Below, in pieces: positions 12,830 to 24,848 of a DNA stretch of 64,000 nt. The DNA comes from Nemania diffusa (Eukaryota; Ascomycota; Sordariomycetes; Xylariales; Xylariaceae). Below the pieces are notes generated by a model that was not told the origin of the DNA, ran no database searches, and saw only the letters and a program-made list of their open reading frames with translations. The stretch's first letter is position 1. The number at the start of each line of letters is the position of its first letter. The stretch spans positions 2,643,501-2,707,500 of the forward strand of contig JBBPUQ010000007.1 in NCBI GenBank assembly GCA_038501195.1, read 5' to 3'. The translations under genes were made by a program, and so were the position numbers.

Positions 12830-13004
12830 CTAGAGGACCCACCCTGTGGGGGACCCTCTTCACTGCGTTCAGAGGGCCCCAGAAATCGTAGACACCCCAA
12901 TAATCATAGACACTACTCCGTCAGCCGACCACCAAATTTACTAGTAAATCTGACTTTTTGGTGTCAAAACGCGTTTTTTTGCGACGGCAACACTCAATCA
13001 CCTG
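12830..13004 (+). repeat. Left terminal inverted repeat of the MITE
   Basis: This 175-bp arm pairs with 13665-13839 with about 97% identity; all six mismatches are transitions. It contains a shorter hairpin of its own near the tip (CCACCCTGTGGGG). Confidence 0.92.
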
Positions 13005-13664
13005 GAGTTCTGCTGTCGTCATAGGTGGTATATAGTATAAAGTGACTACAATAAACGTATATTTGGGCTCAATTATAGCCCTACTGCCTTGGACAGGTTT
13101 GTACGCTTATATCTCTTTTTTACACCTAAACTGCTACTTTTGGACCCGCGAACACACAGCCTTCTTTTTAGTCCTTTGGTTTAAAACTAAAACTGTAGCT
13201 TAGCTGTATAACCTACTTTACAGCTGTAAAGTTGTTTTTTATCTATCGCTATATACTGTTGTGTAAACGTTGTGTGTATGTAAGCAATATGTGTATAATA
13301 TATGTTGATTACATAAAGTAACTAAGTATAAGTTGTAGCTTGTACGTCTGTTCAAAAGCTTCAATTCAAAAGCTTCAAGGACTTCAAGGACTTCAATATG
13401 TATAGGACCTAATAGACCAATACTGTAGCAATAATATATATATATATGAAGGCACTGGAAGCTATAGTGCAAGCGTACAAGAAGTTGCAATCGCGCAAAT
13501 AGCTTCATTTTCACTTATTTTTTAGGCAATACTGCGGTATAGGTGTACAAACCTGTATAGACCTGTACAGACCTGTACAAAGCAATAAAGCTATAATTAA
13601 GCTCAAAAACGCGTTTATTGCAGTCAATTCTTACAATATAACAACTTGCAAGCTAGCTAGATTA

Positions 13665-13839
13665 CAGGTAGTTAAGTGTTGCTGTCGCAAAAAAACGCGT
13701 TTTAACACCAAAAAGTCAGATTTACTAGTAAATTTGGTGGTCGGCTGACGGAGTGGTGTCTATGATTATTGGGGTGTCTACGATTTCTGGGGCCCTCTGA
13801 ACGCAGTGAAGAGGGTCCCCCACAGGGTGGGTCCTCTAG
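13665..13839 (-). repeat. Right terminal inverted repeat of the MITE
   Basis: This is the reverse-complement partner of 12830-13004. The outermost 11 bases, CTAGAGGACCC as read on the minus strand, are identical to the left tip. Confidence 0.92.
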
Positions 13840-13888
13840 TAGTTTATATGAGCATTAAGGTCCAATGCCATTAGTAGAAAATAGTGGT

Positions 13889-13912
13889 AAAAAAAAGAGA
13901 AAAAGAAAAAAA
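13889..13912 (-). terminator. RNA polymerase III T-run terminator
   Basis: On the minus strand this stretch reads as T runs of 7, 5 and 8 separated by single C or CTC. The first run starts 46 nt downstream of the mature tRNA 3' end. Any run of five or more T is sufficient to stop Pol III. Confidence 0.7.
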
Positions 13913-13957
13913 GAGGTAGGTTGCTATCCCCAGTGAACTGAGGAGCATCAGGAATTG

Positions 13958-14084
13958 AGCCCAATGCGGGGGTCGAACCTTGTTGTTCATGTTAGCTAAT
14001 TGTTGCTAAGTTTTGATCGTGGGAGGACTTACCCGCAACCTTGAGATTAAGAGTCTCACGCTCTACCGATTGAGCTAACCGGGC
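13958..14084 (-). tRNA. tRNA-Lys(CUU) interrupted in the T arm
   Basis: On the minus strand, 52 nt (14084-14033) and 21 nt (13978-13958) join to a complete 73-nt cloverleaf. The acceptor stem is GCCCGGT with ATTGGGC, the D arm is GCTC...GAGC, and the anticodon arm is TGAGA-CTCTTAA-TCTCA with anticodon CTT in the seven-base loop. The variable region is AGGTT, and the T arm is GCGGG-TTCGACC-CCCGC. The discriminator is T, as in yeast tRNA-Lys. Box A lies at 14077-14066. Box B (GGTTCGACCCC) reads intact at 13979-13969 because the last base of the insert supplies its first G. The 54-nt insert is described separately. Without its removal the T arm cannot form properly, so the gene is either spliced in an unorthodox way or is a pseudogene. 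Confidence 0.88.
13979..14032 (-). other. 54-nt GT-AG spliceosomal-type intron inside the tRNA gene
   Basis: The insert starts GTAAGT, contains GCTAAC with its branch-type A at 13992 (13 nt from the 3' end), and ends CAAG. All three match the consensus of introns in neighbouring protein genes, and 54 nt is the usual size here. Exact removal restores the T arm as GCGGG-TTCGACC-CCCGC. The position, between tRNA residues 52 and 53, is not the 37/38 site recognised by the eukaryotic tRNA endonuclease, and no anticodon-loop intron is present. Splicing itself is inference. Confidence 0.75.
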
Positions 14085-14509
14085 TGGTTGTTGGTTCGCC
14101 ATTGTGTTACATAATAACACTAGGAGAGCAAATGTCCTGCGCACCGTGCACCTCACTGCATCACACACATTCTCAGTCGGTATATTTACTTAGGTAGGTA
14201 CTATTTTCATTTTCAAGTACCTATTACTAAATAACTCAACCTAAAAGATACAGTCCTTACTATTATTTGGTAAGCTCAGGGGCGCTACTAGTCTGAGGGA
14301 AGTAGGTGCTGGTTCCTAATTGATTTAAATGACATAAGCTCAATCAAAGACCGAGTTTCAGCCCTCCCATGCTCAATCCTTCGATCGAGCTTCTATTTTC
14401 CACCAATATGTTTCGATGCCGTGTTTCAGAAACATTCGAGGGGTGAAGTGAACCTTTAATGACAGGAGCGCGTGATGATGGCAAGGCTCCAGGAGACTTA
14501 TAGAACAGT
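14085..14509. other. Spacer upstream of tRNA and GH114 gene
   Basis: This 425-bp divergent gap carries the 5' flank of the tRNA gene and the promoter of the GH114 gene. It contains another TTAGGTAGGTA...GTACCTA pair near 14189-14223. No ORF is credible. Confidence 0.5.
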
Positions 14510-15472
14510 ATGACAGATACAGGGACTGAACGCATTATTCAAAAGGAATTGGAATCCCACATTAAAGATGCTGAACCAGTTAGCAATACAAGTCCTTTCA
14601 CCTGGCGAAAACGCTTTGTCACACGGAAAAGGATCATCATCGTCGTTATCATGGTTGGCATCATCTCCCTTGCACTCGGTCTAGGGCTCGGGCTCGGTCT
14701 CACACGTGCCTGTGCAGCTCCGAGATCCTCCGCCAGCATCATCCAGCCCGCGGTCGGCATAACCTGGGACTACCCTCTCGGCTTCTCCCTAACCGCCTCT
14801 AACGCCAATAAGAGCACCATCTTTTACCCCGTAGACCTCGAGAACACGTCTGCAGACACCATTGCGGCGCTTAAGAGTGCCGGACATACGATCGTCTGCT
14901 ACTTCAGCGCCGGCAGCGTAGAAGACTACCGCGCGGACGCGGGCGACTTCCCGGCGGCGGCGATCGGCAACACGCTCGACGGCTGGCCGGATGAGAAGTG
15001 GCTTGACGTCCGCGACGCGACGGTCCGCGAGATCATGGCGACGCGCATTAGCAGTGCCGCGACCAAGGGCTGCGTCGGCGTCGACGCGGACAATATCGAC
15101 GGCTACGAGAATGACTCTGGCTTCGACCTCACCGCGGCCGACGCTGTCGACTACGTGCGCTACCTCGCCGACACGGCGCACGCCGCGGGGCTCGCGTACG
15201 GGCTCAAGAACGGCGGGGACCTCGTCGACCAGGTCGTGGATGTCGCCGAGTGGGCCATCAATGAGGAATGCGTCGAGTACGACGAGTGCGCGGACTGGGC
15301 GCCCTTTGTGCAAGCCGGGAAGCCTGTGTTCCACGTCGAATATACCGATGACGACGACGCGACGAGCGTCAGTGCCGCGAAGCTGGCTAAGGTCTGCGCG
15401 GCCGACGGACAGCCTGGGTTTTCGAGCATTGTCAAGCATTCCAGTCTTGATAATTGGGTTATTTATTGCTAG
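14510..15472 (+). CDS. Membrane-anchored GH114 (endo-alpha-1,4-polygalactosaminidase-like) protein
   Basis: The single-exon gene encodes 320 residues. Residues 1-40 are hydrophilic and basic toward the end (RKRFVTRKR). Residues 41-64 are a transmembrane segment with GLGLGLGL, which makes a type II anchor. Residues 76-320 match the glycoside hydrolase 114 TIM-barrel family. Conserved elements include TIVCYFSAGSVEDYR, WLDVRDATVREIM and GVDADNIDGYEND with acidic candidate catalytic residues, GLKNGGDLVDQVVDVAEWAINEEC, and PVFHVEY. Founding members cleave galactosaminogalactan-like polymers; the substrate here is unknown. The barrel faces outward if the anchor topology is right. The coding part is much more GC-rich than its flanks. 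Confidence 0.88.
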   Translation: MTDTGTERIIQKELESHIKDAEPVSNTSPFTWRKRFVTRKRIIIVVIMVGIISLALGLGLGLGLTRACAAPRSSASIIQPAVGITWDYPLGFSLTASNANKSTIFYPVDLENTSADTIAALKSAGHTIVCYFSAGSVEDYRADAGDFPAAAIGNTLDGWPDEKWLDVRDATVREIMATRISSAATKGCVGVDADNIDGYENDSGFDLTAADAVDYVRYLADTAHAAGLAYGLKNGGDLVDQVVDVAEWAINEECVEYDECADWAPFVQAGKPVFHVEYTDDDDATSVSAAKLAKVCAADGQPGFSSIVKHSSLDNWVIYC

Positions 15473-16243
15473 ATTGCTTGATCGCGAAACCCTTGATTTC
15501 AGTCTCAGCTACCTAACTCCTATTTTCTACCCTGTACGTATTTCTTCGCCGAAAAGAACTTTTCGTCTTCGCTTGTATATATCAAGACACATTTCTATCA
15601 TTAGATTACTGTAAATATGTCGGCTCGTTAGTCACTAAATTGGCAGCCTTGGTCCTTCCAATACCTATTCTGGATGTGAATCAAACGGCGCATATCGTAG
15701 ATTCTCTAGTAGATACATGGAAAGTCCATGTATTCATTGGGTTAAGATGGTGAACGTAGAGACCATAAGTAGCAAAAGAGGCGTCAAATACTGTATATAT
15801 GTACCTAGTAATAACGGTTTAGTATTATAGTAATAATGATATGCGTATACATGTATATACATACTTTCCTGGTTATTGGTACTTTTCTGACATGTTGCAT
15901 ATGTAGGTACGTACCTAAGGTACCTAGAAGTCTGTACACGCGCCGAGCTTCTACCGAGCGCAAAACCGAAGCTCGACCCCGGTACATGCAGATAGATCCC
16001 TTATCCTGATAACAAGTGGAGCCCGAAGCTTTCGAGCTTGGATCCAAAATTTTCAATTCGGGACCTCGCATTTCATCCTCAACCAGTTTGTACCAGCAGC
16101 GACTTGTTGCCACCAAAGATAGTTGCATACACCATTGCGACTTTATTGCGCCGGCTTGGACCTGAGGCGCCCTAGACCTACGCACCGATCCCTGCACATT
16201 TCACTCGCCCATCGACCTGTCGCGGTCGAACCCAGCTGCCATC
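15473..16243. other. Spacer upstream of NOP56
   Basis: About 770 bp hold the GH114 3' end and the NOP56 promoter. A cluster of TACGTACCTA and GGTACCTAG palindromes lies at 15903-15927. I found no other gene. Confidence 0.5.
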
Positions 16244-18775
16244 ATGCCGCACGTCGACTTTGTTCTCTACGAGGTTAGCACTCTGAAGCCCAGTGTCCCT
16301 TCTGCCCTCTGCCTTCCGTCGCTCATGGGCGAATACAAAGAGAAATCCCTCTGTATTGGAGCCAACACGGCTAACCCCTGATTTTCGAATTAGTCTGCAA
16401 CCGGATACGCCCTCTTTAAAGTAGTTCACCAGCAAAATGATGTCGCGCTACGGATGGAGGAAACGAAGAAGGCTGCTGAGGACCTAGCCAAGCTCGGCAA
16501 GATGCTCAGTCTCACCTCGTATGCTGTCTGGAGATCCGCCGCCGAGGCTCTCGAGAACATCCACGCCATCTCCGAGGGTTTGATGACCGACTATTTGAAA
16601 TCTACCATCGAGCTCAACATTCCCGCGTCGAAGAAGAGCAAGATCGTCCTGGGTGTCGCCGATAAGAATCTGGCTGGAAATATTAAGGATGCATTCCCTG
16701 GTATTGAGGCTGAGACGAGCGACACGTCCGAGGCTGTCGCGTATCTGCTACGCGGCATTCGCATGCACTCGTCCAAGTTGTTCAAGGATCTGAAGCAGGG
16801 AGACGAAGAGAAAGCTCAATTGGGTCTGGGCCATGCCTGTATGACTTTTAATGCCCCGGGCTCGCTAATTGCACTTCACTGACACTTCCCCAGACTCTCG
16901 GAGTAAGGTCAAGTTCAATGTGCACTCGCAGTCGAATCACAGTAAGTTCCCAATGGTTGTTTCTCTCCCAATTTCAGAAGCTAGGGATGAGTTTGTGGAC
17001 TCTGTCTAAAGATAACAATGACTAACGACTGTGACTATAGTTATCCGCGCTATTGCGACGTATGTAAAGCTCTACACGCGCCCCCTAACTAGACTTCTGT
17101 TAACGTTGAACTGGACAGCTTGGACAATCTAGACAAGGTAAGAATCTACCCCAAATCTGATTTTACCATCCTAAGGGATCATTTTGTGCCACAAACTTTT
17201 GATCCAGTGGCTCCGAGATGCTGTGGCCATGGAAACATGTAATATGAACGACAGTTTCTGACTCATAATCTAGGGCATCAACCTCTTCTCCCAGAAGCTG
17301 TGAGTACTATGAAACCTAAATTTCTTCATCCTATTGTGAATTTTGGGAACAACCTTCCCTTAATTGACACTGTAGCATAATGGCCTCCTATTTAGAGGAG
17401 ATGGCTTTTGAACCCGACATTTATTAACTTGAATAAATACAGTCGCGAGTGGTATTCCTGGCATTTTCCGGAATTGGTAAGTAGTCATGTCACCTTGGCT
17501 AGACCGCACGCGCTGATCCTATATGCTATAGTATCCAATTTGTTCCGATAACCTTACGTATGCCAAAATAGCGCGCTTCGTGGGAGACAAGAGCACATTG
17601 AATGACGACAAGCTTCATGAGCTGGCCGGATTAGTGGATGATGACGAAGAAAAGGCGGCCGAGATCATCCTTAAGGCAAAAATGTCCATGGGGAGAGAAT
17701 TATCTGAGGTCGACCTGGACAACGTTCTCACATTTGCTGAAAAGGTTCAAAGCTTGGCTGGTAAGGCTCTGGTTCTTATGACTGTTTACTCATCAACGCT
17801 AACAAATTTCTATTATAGAGTACAGAAGAACCTTGTACTCATACTTGACTGATAAGATGAGTACCGTTGCACCTAATCTTGCTACCCTGAGTTAGTATTC
17901 CTTCGTCATTATCGATCTTAACTTTGGTGGTGCTGGGATGTATTGCTCCCTTGTATCCACAAGATCCAGTTATTGTTGCTACTGTCGGTGACATTGCTGA
18001 CCACTGCTCTCATATAGTTGGTGACGTAGTTGCTGCCCGTCTGATACAAAAAGCTGGCTCTTTGACCAATCTGTCCAAGTACCCGGCTTCAACTCTGCAA
18101 ATTCTTGGCGCCGAAAAGGCTCTATTCAGGGCCCTCAAGACTAAATCAAATACCCCAAAATATGGTCTCATCTTCCACAGCAGTTTTATTGGAAGGGCTG
18201 CACAAAAGGACAAGGGTCGTGTGAGCAGATACCTGGCTAATAAGTGTAGTATCGCGTGAGTTCTTGCCTCACTTTTACCCCTTCGTTTTGAGTGACCTAA
18301 CCATTACTGATATCCTGAAATACAGTGCCCGTATTGATAACTTCTCCGAGCAACCTTCCAAGAAATTTGGCGAAGTTCTACGTGGCCAAGTCGAAGATAG
18401 ATTGGAGTTTTATGCTACTGGCAAGAAGCCTAAGAAGAACGCTGATGCCATGGTGAGTTCTCTTATTGACGACAATGATGATAATTATAACTATTGACAC
18501 TTCAATAGGACGAGGCTGTAGCAGATCTATTGGCCGAGGGCGATAGCATGGCTATCGACACCGAAATGATCGATGCTCCGCTCCCTACTACCACGGAGAC
18601 CCCTAAGAAAGAGAAGAAGTCCAAGGATAAGAAAGAAAAGAAGGCTAAGGAGGAGAAGAAAGACAAGAAGGATAAGAAGCGTAGACATAGCGAGGTCAAG
18701 GATACCACAGATGCAGACGCCGAGGTTGAGGGCGAGAAGAAGAAGAAAAAGAAGAAGCGGCACTCGGAAGCGTAA
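16244..18775 (+). CDS. NOP56: Nop56, box C/D snoRNP core protein
   Basis: Nop56 pairs with Nop58 and fibrillarin in box C/D snoRNPs that 2'-O-methylate rRNA in the nucleolus. I place twelve exons: 16244-16273, 16394-16838, 16894-16941, 17041-17059, 17119-17137, 17274-17299, 17443-17476, 17532-17760, 17819-17890, 18018-18255, 18326-18452 and 18509-18775. They sum to 1,554 nt or 517 residues (yeast Sik1: 504). The N-terminal domain opens [20 protein letters not shown]. The coiled coil and NOP domain include [31 protein letters not shown] and [11 protein letters not shown]. The tail is Lys-rich ([13 protein letters not shown]). Yeast-type AEALEN and LIRGIR-like segments separate it from Nop58. 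Five consecutive exons are 19-48 nt long, which is unusually fragmented. Confidence 0.96.
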
Positions 18776-19414
18776 ATCGGAGCCCCTGAAACGATAGCGA
18801 AAAATCTGTCGAGTCTTACGGGATGATGTCTCACGCATGGTTAAGGGCGTTCTGGGTCTAAGGTGCTTTCTTGCTGGTGTCTATCTGTCTGTACATATTT
18901 GGGATCATACCCGTCTGCTTTCTCCTTCCCCTTGGCCCCTCCGGTTTGCTCTTATAAATAGGCGTACATGTGCAACCAAAAAGATGCCTTGACTTAGTGC
19001 TATTGCGTAGGGTATCTGTGGCTGCTTCGTTGGCCCAAACTAGCCCGCTAGTTTTGGCGAGCGGCGCAGCCAACCGTATTACACGGGCGTCTCACCGGCT
19101 CTAACAGCGGCTATGTATACGCAGGCATAGTATGGGTGACCGGGGAGCGGCAGGGCATGTTCTGTAGGCACTTGTGGTACCAAAATATTAACTTGAATCT
19201 CGTCAAACATGCCGTAGTCGCAGACAACTAGTTACACTCAGAAGCCAAGCCAGATAAACAACACCCCAAACGCCAATGTAATGCCAGTGTCTGTTTCTGC
19301 GTGCCTGCACATTCATGTCTTGCTGCGTCCCCTTGTACATCTGACCATGGCTGTTTCGTTCAGTGTCATGTGCGTAGTTCTGATAAAGTATTAAATGTGT
19401 TTGTAAATTCATGT
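18776..19414. other. Convergent spacer
   Basis: This 640-bp gap carries the 3' ends of NOP56 and VPS4. No RNA gene, repeat or coding ORF is visible. Confidence 0.6.
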
Positions 19415-21561
<2,147 letters not shown>

Positions 21562-22110
21562 ATGGCTGATGTGCAAGCCCAGCTACAGGCGCTGTCCGGG
21601 GAATACCAAAAGCTGCAACAAGAACTACAGACTGCCGTTGACGCTCGGCAAAAGATCGAAGCTCAAAAGCAAGAGAATCTCGGAGTGCAGAAAGTGAGCG
21701 AGCCACACTTATCCATCCAGGTCTTTGTTTATTCATTCTTGCTTTCACATACTAGCCCTGAATACTTTTTGCTAACTCAGTTACTCAAGGAATTTGAGAG
21801 ATTAAAAGATGGCGAGAGCATATACAAGCTCGCTGGGCCCATCTTATTAAAACAAGACAAGGTGGAGGCCGACAGTACCGTTAAAGGACGACTTGAGTTT
21901 ATTGGTAAAGAGCTGTGAGTAGTTGCATCGCACCATTATTATTGGGAGAAGTGCATTAACGTTTTTCGTTTGCTTGGCAGGGAGAGATCAGAGAATCAGA
22001 TCCAAGAGATACAGGATAAGCTAGAGAAGAAGAAGGGCGAAATCATACAAGTTCAGTCTGGAATTCAAGCTACAACCGGCGCACCAGGGAAGGCTGCGGT
22101 TAAGGCTTGA
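21562..22110 (+). CDS. YKE2: Prefoldin subunit 6
   Basis: This is a beta-type prefoldin subunit of the hexameric chaperone that passes unfolded actin and tubulin to the CCT chaperonin. Three exons, 21562-21693, 21781-21914 and 21981-22110, give 131 residues. The protein is two helices flanking a beta hairpin: ALSGEYQKLQQELQTAVDARQKIEAQKQ, then YKLAGPILLKQDKVEADSTV in the hairpin, then KELERSENQIQEIQDKLEKK. This matches Yke2/PFD6. Introns use GTGAGC and GTGAGT, and intron 1 (87 nt) ends GCTAACTCAG. The tail GKAAVKA is unremarkable. Confidence 0.93.
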
Positions 22111-23013
22111 TTGTGTGAGAGTGGCAGACGCCATGGTGTCGGAACTATTGCGATGAGCATATTGCCTTACGATATAAGATCCTCTCTGTCGGATTGGGGG
22201 GTTCCAACCATACCAGCAATGGGACTCAGAGGGTTTAGAGGATAATAAGAAGTTGAGCAAATAGGCTGAGGAATCAGGTTGATCTAAGCTACAAGTTTGT
22301 GCTAAACTAGGAATTTAGCTAGGGCAAATGTCAAATGGCAAATGACAATGCTGTCAGGTACATTGTCTCATCAAAACCCTTTAAGAAAATAACATTATTC
22401 CTTGACTTGCTCTGAGGCTCCTCGTTTAAGCGCAATAGACTCACGACTTTTGCGATCTCCTTGTATGAGATAATATATGAAAGTACGTTGCAAATTCTTC
22501 CAAGTTTAGGATTGTCATTCGTCTTCCACCTTTAACATCTACGCAGGTACTTGTTAGGTAACCTTACCTGCCTCTCTGGTGATCTGCAACTGCAATTAAT
22601 CCTGCTGCGCCACATGAGCTTACTGAATGACGTAAGTTAGCTTAGAGTTGCCCCGCGATGTGGCTTGAGCACCCGAGGAGGGGTGAAGGTAGGTACCTAC
22701 CTCCGGATCTAGATAGCTTTATCCAGATCTAAGGACGACGCGTCTCTCGGACCCTTACTAAACTGTATTCCTTCAATCTACAACACATCTACCACGAAGC
22801 AGCTCTCTTATCCTTCTAGCCTACTGACGCACAGGTCGAAGCGCTTACCGTCTCATCGACTTCCGTTATTCCTGATATAATATTCTCTCGGTTCTAGTTT
22901 CTCTTCTCAATCCCAATCGTGGTCAATGATACATATTTGTCCCTGGCCACGTAGACTGCCAGTTTCAGGCTACCGTCTCTACTTCCGCCGACCAACATAG
23001 AAACCAACAGAAC
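22111..23013. other. Spacer upstream of the AMSH gene
   Basis: About 900 bp contain the prefoldin 3' end and the AMSH promoter. A GTAGGTACCTACC palindrome lies near 22688-22701. No gene is visible. Confidence 0.5.
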
Positions 23014-24848
23014 ATGGCGCCAATAACTGATGACGAGGGCGCAGGCCGCCCTTTGAGCGTTAAGGAGATCTCGGATCGGGCACAGGCTTTTGAGTGGAAT
23101 GTGAATATCCCTTTCAAGCAGTGGCTGCGTACGACACAGACACTACAGCAAGAGGTGAGCGATTGAAACAGGGCCCCAGGACTCGGCTGTCGCACGCACG
23201 GACTAGTTTTATCGCAAACTTAATACTGATGGTATGGGAACAGGCGGACATGTATCTCCGTGACTGCAACTTTCCTCAAGCCTACCTCCTCTATCTCCGA
23301 TATTCGACACTTGTGGTCGACCTGCTGAAGACACATCCCGAATACAAAACACCTGAAGCGAGGAAAGCCCTTCAAAACAAATTCCTCACTATAGATGTTG
23401 TTTTCAATCATTTGGAAAAGATTAAGCCAATATTGGAACAACAATACACAGCCTGGCAAGATGCACAATCTAAAAAGAAGACCAAGCCCGAGCATCACCA
23501 ACAGAGCTCTGCCGATCTATCAGGCGAGTCATCTACATATAAGCAGCATGCATTGAAGGACCCAGCCTTATCAAGTGCTGGTCGCCTGCTAGATGCGGGC
23601 GAGTACCAGGATCTCGCGGTCGAGCTAGCGCAGAGAGAAATGCAGCGGCGAGATGCAGGCAGAAGGGCGAGCAAGAAAAACGGTGGCGCCCGGCAAGAGC
23701 AGCAAGCACGACGAACTGCTGGTTTTTGGCACACCTGGGTCCAAGACATAGCAGAGAAACAGGCAGAGGACGAAGAAGTTTTCCGCAAACAGATGGAATC
23801 AACAAGAAGGGTTTTGGACGGAGATACGGACTCACTTCCCAGTGACCCTAAATACACGACAGATCATCTGGCCAAGTCACCATCCGTTTCAAGCTATTCT
23901 TACCCAAAGATAGCTAGATCTATACCAGTAGAATACAGCCCTCAGCTCCCCCCAAGCAATCAATCCCAGGCGTCCCAACCACCTCGGCCCCCTAAACGGG
24001 AGATCGTGGATCACTCGTTTCTTGTTCCTGAGCGTCCGGCAAAGACACCATATCCTAGCGAGTCTCCTGCTCACACCTACCCTATTAATGGGGACTTGCA
24101 TGAGTTGCCATCTCGCCCTCCAAAGGTACACGAGGCGCCTCCGGAGCCCCCGGGAAAAAAGCAACAAGGTGTCGCATTCAAACCAGCCGCATACCTTGAG
24201 AACGGCGAGCCCATCCGGCCGGTTTTCCTTCCGAGACAACTCCGCCGTCGATTTCTTGAAATCGCCTCGGATCATACGAGGCGTGGCCTAGAGATGTGTG
24301 GGATTCTGTGCGGAACCGCTGTTAACAACGCGTTATTTGTACGGTGCTTACTCATTCCTGAGCAAAAGTGCACCTCGGACACATGCGAGACAGAGAACGA
24401 GAGCTCAATGCTAGAATATTGCATCGAAGAAGATTTATTGATGCTGGGTTGGATTCACACACATCCCACACAAACTTGTTTCATGAGTTCCAGGGATATG
24501 CATACACAAGCTGGATACCAGGTTATGTTGCCTGAGAGTATCGCGATTGTGTGTGCACCGAGGTTTGAGCCTTCGTAAGTGATCTTTTCATTATTGTCGA
24601 GATGTTATGCGGGTTGCTAACATTTCCTGGCCAGCTACGGCATCTTTCGACTTACGAACCCGCCGGGTTTACCCCACATACTCGACTGTAAACAATCGTC
24701 AACGTTTCATGCTCATTCCGTGGACAATCTATACACGGGAGCCGAACATCCGCCCGGCCACGTGTATGAAAATGACAATCTTGATTTTTTTGTACATGAC
24801 ATTCGCCCTGAAGCTCGCAATAGCGCCGTCCTAAGCAAGAAATTTTAG
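23014..24848 (+). CDS. AMSH/STAMBP-type JAMM deubiquitinase
   Basis: This zinc metalloprotease removes ubiquitin, typically Lys63-linked, from endosomal ESCRT cargo; S. pombe Sst2 is the fungal reference. Three exons, 23014-23154, 23244-24574 and 24635-24848, give 561 residues. Residues 1-140 form the USP8-dimerisation/MIT-like helical region (RDCNFPQAYLLYLRYSTL). A long charged, Pro-rich middle has SH3-type PxxP motifs (QPPRPPKR). The MPN+ domain begins near residue 375 with GLEMCGILCG, where Glu397 is the upstream acid. The zinc ligands in HTHP and SSRD are His452, His454 and Asp465, spaced as HxHx10D. The AMSH-specific insertion QKCTSDTCE and the C-terminal NPPGLPHILDCK follow. All catalytic residues are intact. 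Confidence 0.94.

Larger units (their letters stand above)
12830..13839. mobile_element. 1,010-bp foldback MITE with 175-bp inverted repeats
   Basis: The element begins CTAGAGGACCCACCCTGTGG and ends with its reverse complement, flanked on both sides by TA (12828-12829 and 13840-13841). TA target duplication is the hallmark of Tc1/mariner-type transposition. The two 175-bp arms differ at only six positions, and inverted similarity continues more weakly inward to about 280 bp per side. There is no transposase ORF, so it is non-autonomous. The interior is AT-rich, with a GACTTCAAG tandem stretch near 13364-13395. It lies about 120 bp from the 3' end of the tRNA gene. Confidence 0.93.

Noticed and set aside
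13239..13514. 91-codon minus-strand ORF inside the MITE
   Set aside because: Lies in AT-rich arm sequence with no transposase similarity or conserved motif.
14789..15439. 216-codon frame opposite the GH114 gene
   Set aside because: Antisense shadow of a GC-rich gene, no start context, Arg/Val-rich composition.
17138..18017. Introns of NOP56 as hosts for box C/D snoRNAs
   Set aside because: Long introns contain CTGA-like D boxes, but I found no convincing paired RTGATGA C box or terminal stem.
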